DNA of 19,455 nt. Origin: Bacteroidaceae bacterium (lineage in GTDB: Bacteria > Bacteroidota > Bacteroidia > Bacteroidales > Bacteroidaceae). The notes beneath the pieces are model-generated. The model made no database searches, was not told the DNA's origin, and worked only from the letters and a program-made list of their open reading frames with translations. Positions 1-6,154 of this stretch are shown here, piece after piece. Where the stretch lies: positions 1 to 19,455 of the forward strand of contig JAFZUB010000193.1 of NCBI GenBank assembly GCA_017618515.1, in the 5' to 3' direction. Every line of letters begins with the position of its first letter. The first letter of the stretch is position 1. The translations under genes and the position numbers were made by a program.

Positions 1-1125
1 CTTATAGGCAGGCAGGTCGATGGGACACACATACCCCTCGCCGCCATGCATCGGGGTAATCTTGACCTGCACATAGTCGGGGGTGTTAGCCATGACGTGG
101 TCAATAAAGAGTTGCGAAATCTTGGCGTGGTCTTGATTGGCCACCAGTCGGCAGCTCACCTTGGCGTAAGCCTTAGAGGGCAGCACGGTCTTGGCACCCT
201 CGCCAGTATAGCCACCCCAGATGCCGCATATGTCAAACGTCGGCCGGCAACTGTTGCGCTCCAGCGTAGAGTAGCCCGTCTCACCCTTGAGAGCCTTCAC
301 ACCGATGGCAGCCTTGTATTTCTCTTCGTCGAATGGTATCTGGGCTATCATGTCGCGCTCTTGCTGCGGAACAGGCAGCACGTCGTCGTAGAAGCCCGGG
401 ATGGTGATGCGACCGTCAGCGTCCTGCATGTCGCTCATCATCTTGCACAGCACATTGATGGGGTTGGCTACCGCTCCGCCGAAATGGCCAGAGTGCAGGT
501 CGCGGTTAGGCCCTGTGACCTCCACCTCCCAGTATGCCAGGCCTCGAAGTCCCGTGGTCAGTGACGGCAGATCAGCCCCCAACATACTCGTATCGCTCAC
601 CAGTATGATGTCGGCCTTAAGCAGCTCCTTGTGCATGTTGAGAAAACTATTCAGGCTCGGACTGCCTATCTCCTCCTCGCCCTCGAGGATGAACTTCACA
701 TTGTGGCGCAGCAAGCCTTCCTTGACAACGTACTCAAAGGCCTTAAGCTGTATGAAGGACTGGCCTTTATCGTCATCGGCACCGCGAGCCCAGATACGGC
801 CGTCCCTTATCTCCAGCTCAAACGGGTCGCTCTTCCACAACTCTAGCGGCTCCACAGGCATGACGTCGTAGTGACCGTATATGAGGATGGTGTTGGCCGC
901 GTCGCTGACATGCTTCTCGGCATACACCAAGGGGTTACCCTCGCTGGGCATCACCTCTGCCCTATCGACACCAGCCTCCAACAACAGTTGCTTCCAGCGC
1001 TCGGCACAGCGGACCATGTCGGCCTTATGCTCACTCTGCGAACTGATGCTCGGGATCCTTATCAAGCTGAACAGCTCGTCCAACCAGCGCCCCTCATTAG
1101 TGCGGATATACTCTTTTATTTCCAT
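1..1125 (-). CDS. M20-family dipeptidase (partial, C-terminus off the window)
   Basis: Metal-dependent cytosolic peptidase of the M20/ArgE/DapE/CPG2 family, probably a dipeptidase that hydrolyses imported short peptides. The 375 visible residues start at an ATG at 1125 and run open to the window edge. They show the di-zinc site in order: GHYDV (His85, Asp87), the bridging Asp in GADDD (about residue 118), and the catalytic/metal Glu pair in EGEEEIGS (about 150-152). The lid/dimerisation region with LHSGHFGG follows. About 80 residues appear to be missing compared with usual family members of about 450. The start codon touches the TAA of the upstream OPT transporter gene with no gap, so the two are almost certainly co-transcribed and translationally coupled. 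Family assignment is firm; substrate is inferred from the neighbour. Confidence 0.93.
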   Translation of the reverse strand, partial: MEIKEYIRTNEGRWLDELFSLIRIPSISSQSEHKADMVRCAERWKQLLLEAGVDRAEVMPSEGNPLVYAEKHVSDAANTILIYGHYDVMPVEPLELWKSDPFELEIRDGRIWARGADDDKGQSFIQLKAFEYVVKEGLLRHNVKFILEGEEEIGSPSLNSFLNMHKELLKADIILVSDTSMLGADLPSLTTGLRGLAYWEVEVTGPNRDLHSGHFGGAVANPINVLCKMMSDMQDADGRITIPGFYDDVLPVPQQERDMIAQIPFDEEKYKAAIGVKALKGETGYSTLERNSCRPTFDICGIWGGYTGEGAKTVLPSKAYAKVSCRLVANQDHAKISQLFIDHVMANTPDYVQVKITPMHGGEGYVCPIDLPAYK

Positions 1126-3102
1126 TTATTTTCTACTTCCTTTAATCATGTAAATAATAATCATGCAGAACATGCCGAGGGCAAGCAACTCGCTAAGGGG
1201 ATTCATCCACCATGCTTCATAGTCAAACTGGATACCACCGAAACGCAGTGCAGCACTGGCCACTCCCATCAATGCGCCACCGGCAATGAAACCGCTAGCA
1301 ATCAGAGTGCCCTTCTCGCCGCGCACACGGTTCACCTCGGCGTCCTTGGAGCGCGTGGTCACAAACCAACTGATAGCGCCACCCACCAGCAACGGCAAGT
1401 TGAGCTCAATTGGGATAAACATACCCAACGCGAAAGCCAAGGCGGGCACCTTAAACAGCGTCAGTACCACAGCTATCAATGCACCCACGCCGTAAAGCAG
1501 CCACGGAGCACCCTCGCCACTCATCAACGGCTCTATCACCGCCGCCATGGCATTAGCCTGCGGGGCGGCCAGCTGACCAGAGGTGAAGCCGTAGGTCTTG
1601 TTGAGAATCATTATCACCCCTGCCACAGTAACGGCGCTAACCAGCGTGCCGAGGAACTTCCATGTCTCCTGCTTCTGCGGAGTAGAGCCCAACCAGTAGC
1701 CCGTCTTGAGGTCGGTGATGAACGCACCTGCCGTGCTCAACGCCGTGCACACCACACCGCCCATAATTAGCGCAGCCACCATGCCGCCAGTGCCCTTAAG
1801 GCCTACGCCAACCATAACAACAGAAGCCACAATTAGCGTCATCAGAGTCATGCCACTCACGGGGTTGGTGCCCACGATAGCAATAGCGTTGGCGGCCACA
1901 GTGGTAAAGAGGAAAGCGATGATGGTCAGTATCAATATTGCCGTGATGCTAAACAGCCATACGCCGTCCATCACGCCAAACTGGAAGAACAAGAACGTAA
2001 CCACTATTGTGGCAATCGCGCCAATAGCCACCACCTTCATGGGCAGGTCGCGCTGAGTGCGCTCCACCTTAGTGTCATCGGATTTCTTCTTGCCGCCAAG
2101 CTCGCGTCCTGCCAAACCCACAGCACCCTTGATGATGGGCCAACTCTTGATGATGCCTATGATGCCGGCCATGGCAATACCACCGATACCTATCGACTTA
2201 GCGTACTTGAACAACTGCTCGGGACTAGCCACAGCAGCGGTAACTCCGTCACCTATATTCATGTCGGGCCATATCATAGCAATGGCGGGCACTATCAGCC
2301 ACCATACAGTGACGGAGCCTACGCAGATGATAAAAGCGTACTTCAGACCAATGATGTAACCCATACCCAGCACTGCGGCACCGGTGTTCATCTTAAACAC
2401 CAGCTTGGTCTTCTCTGCCAGGGTGTCACCCCACATCAGACAGCGCGAGGTGAAGTTCTCGTTCCACAAACCAAAAGTAGCTACTGCGAAGTCATACAAG
2501 CCACCCACTAATCCTGCCAACAACAGCGGCTTAGCGCCCTGACCGTCCTTCTCGCCGGAGATAAGCACCTGAGTGCTTGCCGTAGCCTCGGGGAAGGGAT
2601 ATTTGCCATGCATGTCCTTGACAAAATATTTGCGGAAGGGGATGAGCAGCAGTATGCCCAGCACACCGCCCAGCAGAGAGGCCATGAATACCTCGAAGAA
2701 GTTGACTGCAATATCGGGATACTTAGACTGCAAAATGTAGAGCGCAGGCAGTGTGAAGATGGCGCCTGCCACTATCATGCCCGAGCAAGCACCGATACTC
2801 TGTATCATCACATTCTCGCCCAGAGCACCCTTACGCTTGGTGGCACTCGAGAGGCCTACGGCGATGATGGCTATAGGTATAGCCGCCTCAAATACCTGAC
2901 CCACCTTGAGACCCAGATAAGCTGCGGCAGCACTAAACAGCACTGCCATCAGCAGACCCCAGGTTACCGACCAGCGTGTCACCTCTTTGGGACTGCTCGA
3001 TGCACTCATTAGCGGTTTATATACCTCGCCCTCCTTCAGTGGGCGCATAGCGTTTTCGGGAAGAGAGGACATCGCGTTCTGCTTATTATCGTCTTGTGTC
3101 AT
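1126..3102 (-). CDS. OPT-family oligopeptide transporter
   Basis: Inner-membrane secondary transporter of the OPT (oligopeptide/YSL) family, 658 residues, with many hydrophobic segments. Recognisable OPT stretches are GKYPFPEATAS, the block NENFTSRCLMWGD followed by KMNTGAAVLGMGYIIGLKYA, TNPVSGMTLMTL, and KTGYWLGSTPQKQ near the C-terminal third. I chose the ATG at 3102 (protein starting MTQDDNK). An in-frame ATG at 3141 is possible, but it lies inside the putative promoter and would add 13 residues. Substrate is probably short peptides, since the next gene is a dipeptidase with zero spacing; some OPT members instead move metal chelates or glutathione. It lies just after the tmRNA terminator and has its own promoter-like sequence. 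Confidence 0.92.
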   Translation of the reverse strand: MTQDDNKQNAMSSLPENAMRPLKEGEVYKPLMSASSSPKEVTRWSVTWGLLMAVLFSAAAAYLGLKVGQVFEAAIPIAIIAVGLSSATKRKGALGENVMIQSIGACSGMIVAGAIFTLPALYILQSKYPDIAVNFFEVFMASLLGGVLGILLLIPFRKYFVKDMHGKYPFPEATASTQVLISGEKDGQGAKPLLLAGLVGGLYDFAVATFGLWNENFTSRCLMWGDTLAEKTKLVFKMNTGAAVLGMGYIIGLKYAFIICVGSVTVWWLIVPAIAMIWPDMNIGDGVTAAVASPEQLFKYAKSIGIGGIAMAGIIGIIKSWPIIKGAVGLAGRELGGKKKSDDTKVERTQRDLPMKVVAIGAIATIVVTFLFFQFGVMDGVWLFSITAILILTIIAFLFTTVAANAIAIVGTNPVSGMTLMTLIVASVVMVGVGLKGTGGMVAALIMGGVVCTALSTAGAFITDLKTGYWLGSTPQKQETWKFLGTLVSAVTVAGVIMILNKTYGFTSGQLAAPQANAMAAVIEPLMSGEGAPWLLYGVGALIAVVLTLFKVPALAFALGMFIPIELNLPLLVGGAISWFVTTRSKDAEVNRVRGEKGTLIASGFIAGGALMGVASAALRFGGIQFDYEAWWMNPLSELLALGMFCMIIIYMIKGSRK

Positions 3103-3128
3103 AACAATAGTTTTTATTTTTTCACCGA

Positions 3129-3150
3129 GCGAAATTACCAATTATTTCGC
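3129..3150 (-). promoter_or_regulatory. Putative promoter of the OPT-M20 operon
   Basis: Reading leftwards, TTTG is followed after 12 nt by TAATTTCG, one base off the Bacteroidota -7 consensus TAnnTTTG. It lies 26 nt before the OPT start codon. The 13-mer TTGGTAATTTCGC here recurs upstream of the efflux adaptor gene. The site is also an inverted repeat (GCGAAAT at 3129-3135, ATTTCGC at 3144-3150). The TTTG-to-TAnnTTTG spacing is shorter than the usual 19-21 nt, so the call is tentative. Confidence 0.4.
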
Positions 3151-3173
3151 AAACAAAAAAGAAAAGTAGAGAT

Positions 3174-3204
3174 AAAAAATTCCACCTTCTTGACGATGGT
3201 GGAA
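3174..3204 (-). terminator. Rho-independent terminator of the tmRNA
   Basis: On the minus strand TTCCACC and GGTGGAA form a 7-bp stem around an 11-nt loop, followed at once by six U. It starts 11 nt after the tmRNA 3' end and separates the stable-RNA cluster from the OPT promoter. Confidence 0.8.
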
Positions 3205-3214
3205 CACTCTTCCG

Positions 3215-3613
3215 TGGACCAGGGGAGAATCGAACTCCCGTCCAAACAAGGAAGCCATGTGATTTCTACATGCTTAGTCAGGCTAAGATTGTCTGTCCCA
3301 CGGCCGGAGCCCGACCGCCAACTGTGGGGCATATCCTCTAAAAGACTTCGCCCAAGGCGCGAGGCCGCCTCAAGCTATCCCCGATTTGCTGCGCCACTGA
3401 GCCGATACGCTTCGGAGAAAGAGCGACCGAGTGACGTCTCGTTCTGCACCCTGGGCGCAGAATAAAGCAGTCCTACTGTACTTCAGACTAAGCTGCGAGA
3501 GCGTAGTTGTTTTCGCCAGATAAATTTGCGGATAGTTGCGTTTTAAGTGACTGCTACCAACGCACTGCATGCTTACACACCTCTTGACCTCGCTGTCAAA
3601 TCCAGTCTGGCCC
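3215..3613 (-). ncRNA. ssrA: tmRNA (transfer-messenger RNA)
   Basis: One-piece tmRNA of about 399 nt that rescues ribosomes stalled on broken mRNAs and tags their products for proteolysis. The 5' end GGGCCAG pairs over 7 bp (one G-U) with CTGGTCC near the 3' end. Next to it is a T-arm GGGAG-TTCGATT-CTCCC, and the typical ACTGGATTTGACAGCGAGGT follows the 5' end. The discriminator base is A, and the CCA tail is not encoded (CGG follows). A short tag frame ending in TAG lies near residue 100 of the RNA. It follows tRNA-Ser and tRNA-Glu on the same strand. Ends are set from the acceptor stem and should be accurate to a few bases. Confidence 0.95.
3488..3517 (-). other. tmRNA proteolysis-tag reading frame
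   Basis: GGC GAA AAC AAC TAC GCT CTC GCA GCT TAG encodes GENNYALAA followed by a stop. The YALAA end is the usual degradation signal for ClpXP-type proteases. The resume codon is taken as GGC by analogy with Bacteroidales tags of the GE..YALAA type; a start a few codons earlier cannot be excluded from sequence alone. Confidence 0.85.
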
Positions 3614-3623
3614 GAAAGTGAAA

Positions 3624-3639
3624 CCCCCTTGACAGGGGG
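3624..3639 (-). terminator. Hairpin between tRNA-Glu and tmRNA (weak terminator or processing site)
   Basis: CCCCCT and AGGGGG form a perfect 6-bp stem with a 4-nt loop. On the minus strand only UUUCACUUU follows, so termination would be partial. On the plus strand TCG plus six T follows, which is a better terminator shape, but I see no gene on that strand. It may separate the tRNA transcript from tmRNA or mark a processing site. Confidence 0.45.
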
Positions 3640-3649
3640 TCGTTTTTTG

Positions 3650-3721
3650 TAGCGCCTACGGGACTCGAACCCGTGTACCCGGCGTGAGAGGCCGGTATCC
3701 TAACCACTAGATGAAAGCGCC
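3650..3721 (-). tRNA. tRNA-Glu (anticodon CUC)
   Basis: 72-nt cloverleaf. Acceptor GGCGCTT pairs with AGGCGCT (G-U at 1-72). The anticodon arm is CCGGC-CTCTCAC-GCCGG, giving anticodon CTC for codon GAG. The T-arm is ACGGG-TTCGAGT-CCCGT and the discriminator is A. CCA is not encoded. It lies between tRNA-Ser and tmRNA on the same strand. Confidence 0.95.
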
Positions 3722-3731
3722 AGTATATTCG

Positions 3732-3818
3732 CGGAAGCTAGGAGATTCGAACTCCTGGTACGGTTACCCGCACGGCAGTTTAGCAAACTGCTGGTTTAAG
3801 CCACTCACCCAAACTTCC
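3732..3818 (-). tRNA. tRNA-Ser (anticodon GCU)
   Basis: 87-nt class II tRNA. Acceptor GGAAGTT pairs with AGCTTCC and the discriminator is G. The anticodon arm GCAGT-TTGCTAA-ACTGC gives anticodon GCT (codons AGC/AGU). It has a long variable arm, as expected for serine, and T-arm AGGAG-TTCGAAT-CTCCT. CCA is not encoded. First gene after the promoter at 3859-3889. Confidence 0.95.
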
Positions 3819-3858
3819 AGTCCGCATCTCACTATCTCATGAGCGATAAATGCGGGTG

Positions 3859-3889
3859 CAAAAGTAATACTTTTTTCTTAATCTCCAAA
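3859..3889 (-). promoter_or_regulatory. Promoter of the tRNA-Ser / tRNA-Glu / tmRNA cluster
   Basis: On the minus strand TTTG (3889-3886), exactly 19 nt, then TACTTTTG (3866-3859). This matches the Bacteroidota primary-sigma pattern (TTTG, 19-21 nt, TAnnTTTG). The predicted start falls around 3850, about 35 nt before the mature 5' end of tRNA-Ser. Confidence 0.75.
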
Positions 3890-3922
3890 ATTTTTCCAAA
3901 AAAAATGATGTAATTTTTGGAG
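3883..3922 (-). terminator. Inverted repeat after the LpxA-like gene, possible terminator
   Basis: CTCCAAAA (3883-3890) and TTTTGGAG (3915-3922) form an 8-bp stem around a 24-nt AT-rich loop, beginning 7 nt after the LpxA-like stop codon. On the minus strand a run of eight U lies inside the loop rather than after the stem. The far arm overlaps the TTTG box of the tRNA promoter, so operon end and cluster promoter are packed together. Terminator function is uncertain. Confidence 0.35.
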
Positions 3923-3932
3923 TTAAGAGTTA
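3919..3932. repeat. 7-nt periodic junction repeat (2 units)
   Basis: GGAGTTA AGAGTTA, two heptads in register (AACTC-type on the minus strand). It overlaps the stop codon of the LpxA-like gene. Confidence 0.45.
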
Positions 3933-4700
3933 TTTCCCAATGATACCAAGCTGCGAGGTCTGCAGAAACTCTACTATTGAGTCTATCTCAGCGCTGCCTT
4001 CGACTTGCGAGCGCACCTGCAGGATTCCATCTTCAAGGGATGTCTTGCCATTGAACACGAGGCGGTATGCGTTGGCTATCTGTCGCTGCACGTCTTCCTC
4101 GATGCCAGCATTGGTAAGGATGGTGGCATTGACTCCACCGTACTCAATGGGATTGTGTGTGGCAATGATAAATGGTGGCACGTCACGAGAGAAGCGGCAC
4201 CCGCTCTTGATCATGGCGCAGCGCCCTACGCGGGCTCCGGGATTAGCGATGACGTTGGAGGTAAGGATGGCATCGTCGTGTATCTCCACACGCCCAGCTA
4301 TCTTGGTGCCATAGCCTATGACGGCGTTGTTGAAGATGTGTGCATCGTGAGAGATGTGCACACCCTCCATGATGCAGTTGCCGTTACCTATAATGGTACG
4401 GTCGCCGCTATGGGTAGCACGGTTGATCACAACATTCTCGCGAATGATGTTATGGTTGCCTATTACCAACTCAGTTGCCTCGCCGGTATAGCTGAAATCC
4501 TGCGGCACGGCTCCGAGCACGGTACCTTGATACACGGTATTGTCAACACCGAGAGTGGTGCCGGCCATGATGCTGACATAGGGATAAATGACGCAGTTGT
4601 CGCCTATTACGGTGTTTGCTTCAATGTAGGCGAAAGGATATACTGTGACGTTGCTGCCTATCTTGGCTGCAGGGTCAATGTGTGCTTGGGGACTTATCAT
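3930..4700 (-). CDS. Divergent LpxA-like acyl-ACP:UDP-GlcNAc O-acyltransferase family protein
   Basis: 256-residue left-handed beta-helix protein of the LpxA type, the enzyme that puts the first acyl chain on UDP-GlcNAc for lipid A. Hexapeptide repeats run from about residue 2 to 175. The family block PQDFSYTGE (66-74) is present, as is GVHISHD with the expected catalytic His118 and Asp119. The C-terminal helical domain (about 190-256) has IANAYRLVF. Differences from textbook LpxA: the HQF segment is replaced by NPG near residue 153, the His of AGH is Arg (AGR, 137), and the KRRGFS segment after GVN is TNAGIE. A housekeeping lpxA in Bacteroidales usually follows an lpxC-fabZ fusion; this one instead closes an RND efflux operon, 39 nt after the outer-membrane factor gene. 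It may be a second, specialised acyltransferase. I therefore give no symbol. Confidence 0.85.
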   Translation of the reverse strand: MISPQAHIDPAAKIGSNVTVYPFAYIEANTVIGDNCVIYPYVSIMAGTTLGVDNTVYQGTVLGAVPQDFSYTGEATELVIGNHNIIRENVVINRATHSGDRTIIGNGNCIMEGVHISHDAHIFNNAVIGYGTKIAGRVEIHDDAILTSNVIANPGARVGRCAMIKSGCRFSRDVPPFIIATHNPIEYGGVNATILTNAGIEEDVQRQIANAYRLVFNGKTSLEDGILQVRSQVEGSAEIDSIVEFLQTSQLGIIGK

Positions 4701-4706
4701 CTTTTT

Positions 4707-4741
4707 AGAGTTCGAGAGTTAATTCTCAATTGTCAATGATT
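4707..4741. repeat. 7-nt periodic junction repeat (5 units, both orientations)
   Basis: AGAGTTC GAGAGTT AATTCTC AATTGTC AATGATT, in unbroken 7-nt register, fills the gap between the outer-membrane factor gene and the LpxA-like gene. The first two units have the opposite orientation to the last three. Confidence 0.7.
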
Positions 4742-6119
4742 ATTCTCCTCCACCGCCGAGGGCGTAGTAGAGGTTTACAACAGCCTGCATCTTGTTGAAA
4801 TCGTCGGCGACCTTGGTAAGCTGGCTGGAGAGGAGTGCCTGCTGTGCACTGATAACCTCGAGATAGGTAGCTCCGTTGGTCATGAGCAACTCGACAGCCT
4901 CTACATTGGCTTCGAGGGTGGCTGTGCGCTCTGCCTCTATCTCGGAGAGGCGTGCAGAGGTCTCGTACTGCTTGAGAGCGTTGCTGACCTCGCTGCCTGC
5001 ATTGAGTATAGACTGCTGCCAGGCTATATAAGCTTTCTCTTCGTCGGCCTTGGCTACCTTGAGGCCTGCCACGAGCTGGCCATGCTGGAAGATGGGCTGC
5101 ACGAGTGAGCCGACGGCCTGAGCGAGCAGTTTGCCGGGATTGACAACGCCGGCTCCGCCAGAGTTGGTCCACGCAGCGGTGCCAGTGATAGTGATATTGG
5201 GATAGAAGGCTGCACGGGCCTTGTTGACATTATAGAAGCAGCTGGCGAGTGCCATCTCTTTGGCGTGCACGTCGGGACGATTGCCGAGGAGCTGTATGCC
5301 CACTCCAGTGCTGAGGTTAGAAGGCAGCGACTGTTGCTCGAAGGTGGAGCGGTCAATATGCTGCGGCGCCTGTGCGAGCAGGAGGCTGAGGGAATTCTCC
5401 ACCTCGCGTATCTGACGCTCTATCTCAGGGATAGAAGCCTGCACGGCGAGGTAGTTTGCTTTGGCGGAAAGGACGGAAGCCTCGGTGTAGCCGTAAAGTT
5501 GCTTCATGTCCTGCATCTTCTCCCAGGTCTCCAGAGTGAGGCTCTCGGTCTGGCGTGTTATCTCGAGCTGCTTGTCAAGCATGAGGAGGGTGTAGTAGCA
5601 GTTGGCTACGCCAGCTATGATGCTGGTCTTAACAGCTCGCTGATAGTCGCGTGTCTGTATGAGCACGGCCTGCTGCGCTCTCTTGGCATTGGTGAGGCTG
5701 CCGAAGAGGTCGATGGTCCACGAGGCCTGGATGGGCAGCGTGTAGGTCTGCACGGCTTTGTTGTTATCCCATGATGACAGAGTACCGCTGGGGGCAAAGA
5801 CAAACGATGGCACATATGCCAACTTGGCAACGGAGAGCATGGCCTCAGCTTGCTTCACTGACAAGGCTGCAGTAAGAAGGTCACTATTGTTGGCCAACGC
5901 ACTGTCAATAAGCACTTGCAGCTTGGGGTCGGTAAACACTTCGCGCCACGGTGTGGAGGCAAGTGTGGTCGTGTCTGTTACCACAAGAGTGTCAAGGTCG
6001 TTGCTGAAGTCGCGATAGAGGCCCTCGGTATTGACATCGGGGCGCTTGTACTTATTATATAGTCCGCAACTCTGCAGAAGAGTACACAATACTATTATTA
6101 TATATAAGGTGTGTTTCAT
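4740..6119 (-). CDS. RND efflux outer-membrane lipoprotein, TolC/NodT-type
   Basis: Outer-membrane channel of a tripartite efflux system, 459 residues. The N-terminus MKHTLYIIIVLCTLLQSC is a lipoprotein signal with lipobox LLQSC and acylated Cys18. The following sequence (YKRPDV, TPWREVFTDPKLQVLIDSAL) and the C-terminal repeat of the same theme fit the NodT/CusC subfamily. FGSLTNAKRAQQA and the conserved block beginning GNRPDVHAKEMALASCFYNV belong to the periplasmic helical barrel. A start at 6140 would add seven residues encoded only by the junction repeat, so I use 6119, where the signal peptide begins. It lies 35 nt after the pump gene and 39 nt before the LpxA-like gene, all in one operon. 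Confidence 0.95.
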   Translation of the reverse strand: MKHTLYIIIVLCTLLQSCGLYNKYKRPDVNTEGLYRDFSNDLDTLVVTDTTTLASTPWREVFTDPKLQVLIDSALANNSDLLTAALSVKQAEAMLSVAKLAYVPSFVFAPSGTLSSWDNNKAVQTYTLPIQASWTIDLFGSLTNAKRAQQAVLIQTRDYQRAVKTSIIAGVANCYYTLLMLDKQLEITRQTESLTLETWEKMQDMKQLYGYTEASVLSAKANYLAVQASIPEIERQIREVENSLSLLLAQAPQHIDRSTFEQQSLPSNLSTGVGIQLLGNRPDVHAKEMALASCFYNVNKARAAFYPNITITGTAAWTNSGGAGVVNPGKLLAQAVGSLVQPIFQHGQLVAGLKVAKADEEKAYIAWQQSILNAGSEVSNALKQYETSARLSEIEAERTATLEANVEAVELLMTNGATYLEVISAQQALLSSQLTKVADDFNKMQAVVNLYYALGGGGE

Positions 6120-6148
6120 TGAACATTGAACATTGAGCATTGAACATT
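6118..6148. repeat. 7-nt periodic junction repeat (4+ units)
   Basis: ATTGAAC ATTGAAC ATTGAGC ATTGAAC ATT in exact register, between the pump gene and the outer-membrane factor gene. On the minus strand it reads as AATGTTC units, and its ATG triplets create a false upstream start for the outer-membrane factor. Confidence 0.85.
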
Positions 6149-6154
6149 CGGGCT

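Noticed and set aside
871..1770. Plus-strand open frame opposite the peptidase and transporter genes (299 codons)
   Set aside because: It crosses the exact junction of two real genes on the other strand, is rich in His and Gln, and has no motif.
3624..3646. Plus-strand terminator for a rightward gene
   Set aside because: The hairpin plus TCGTTTTTT has terminator shape on the plus strand, but there is no plus-strand gene to its left. It is more likely to act in the leftward RNA cluster.
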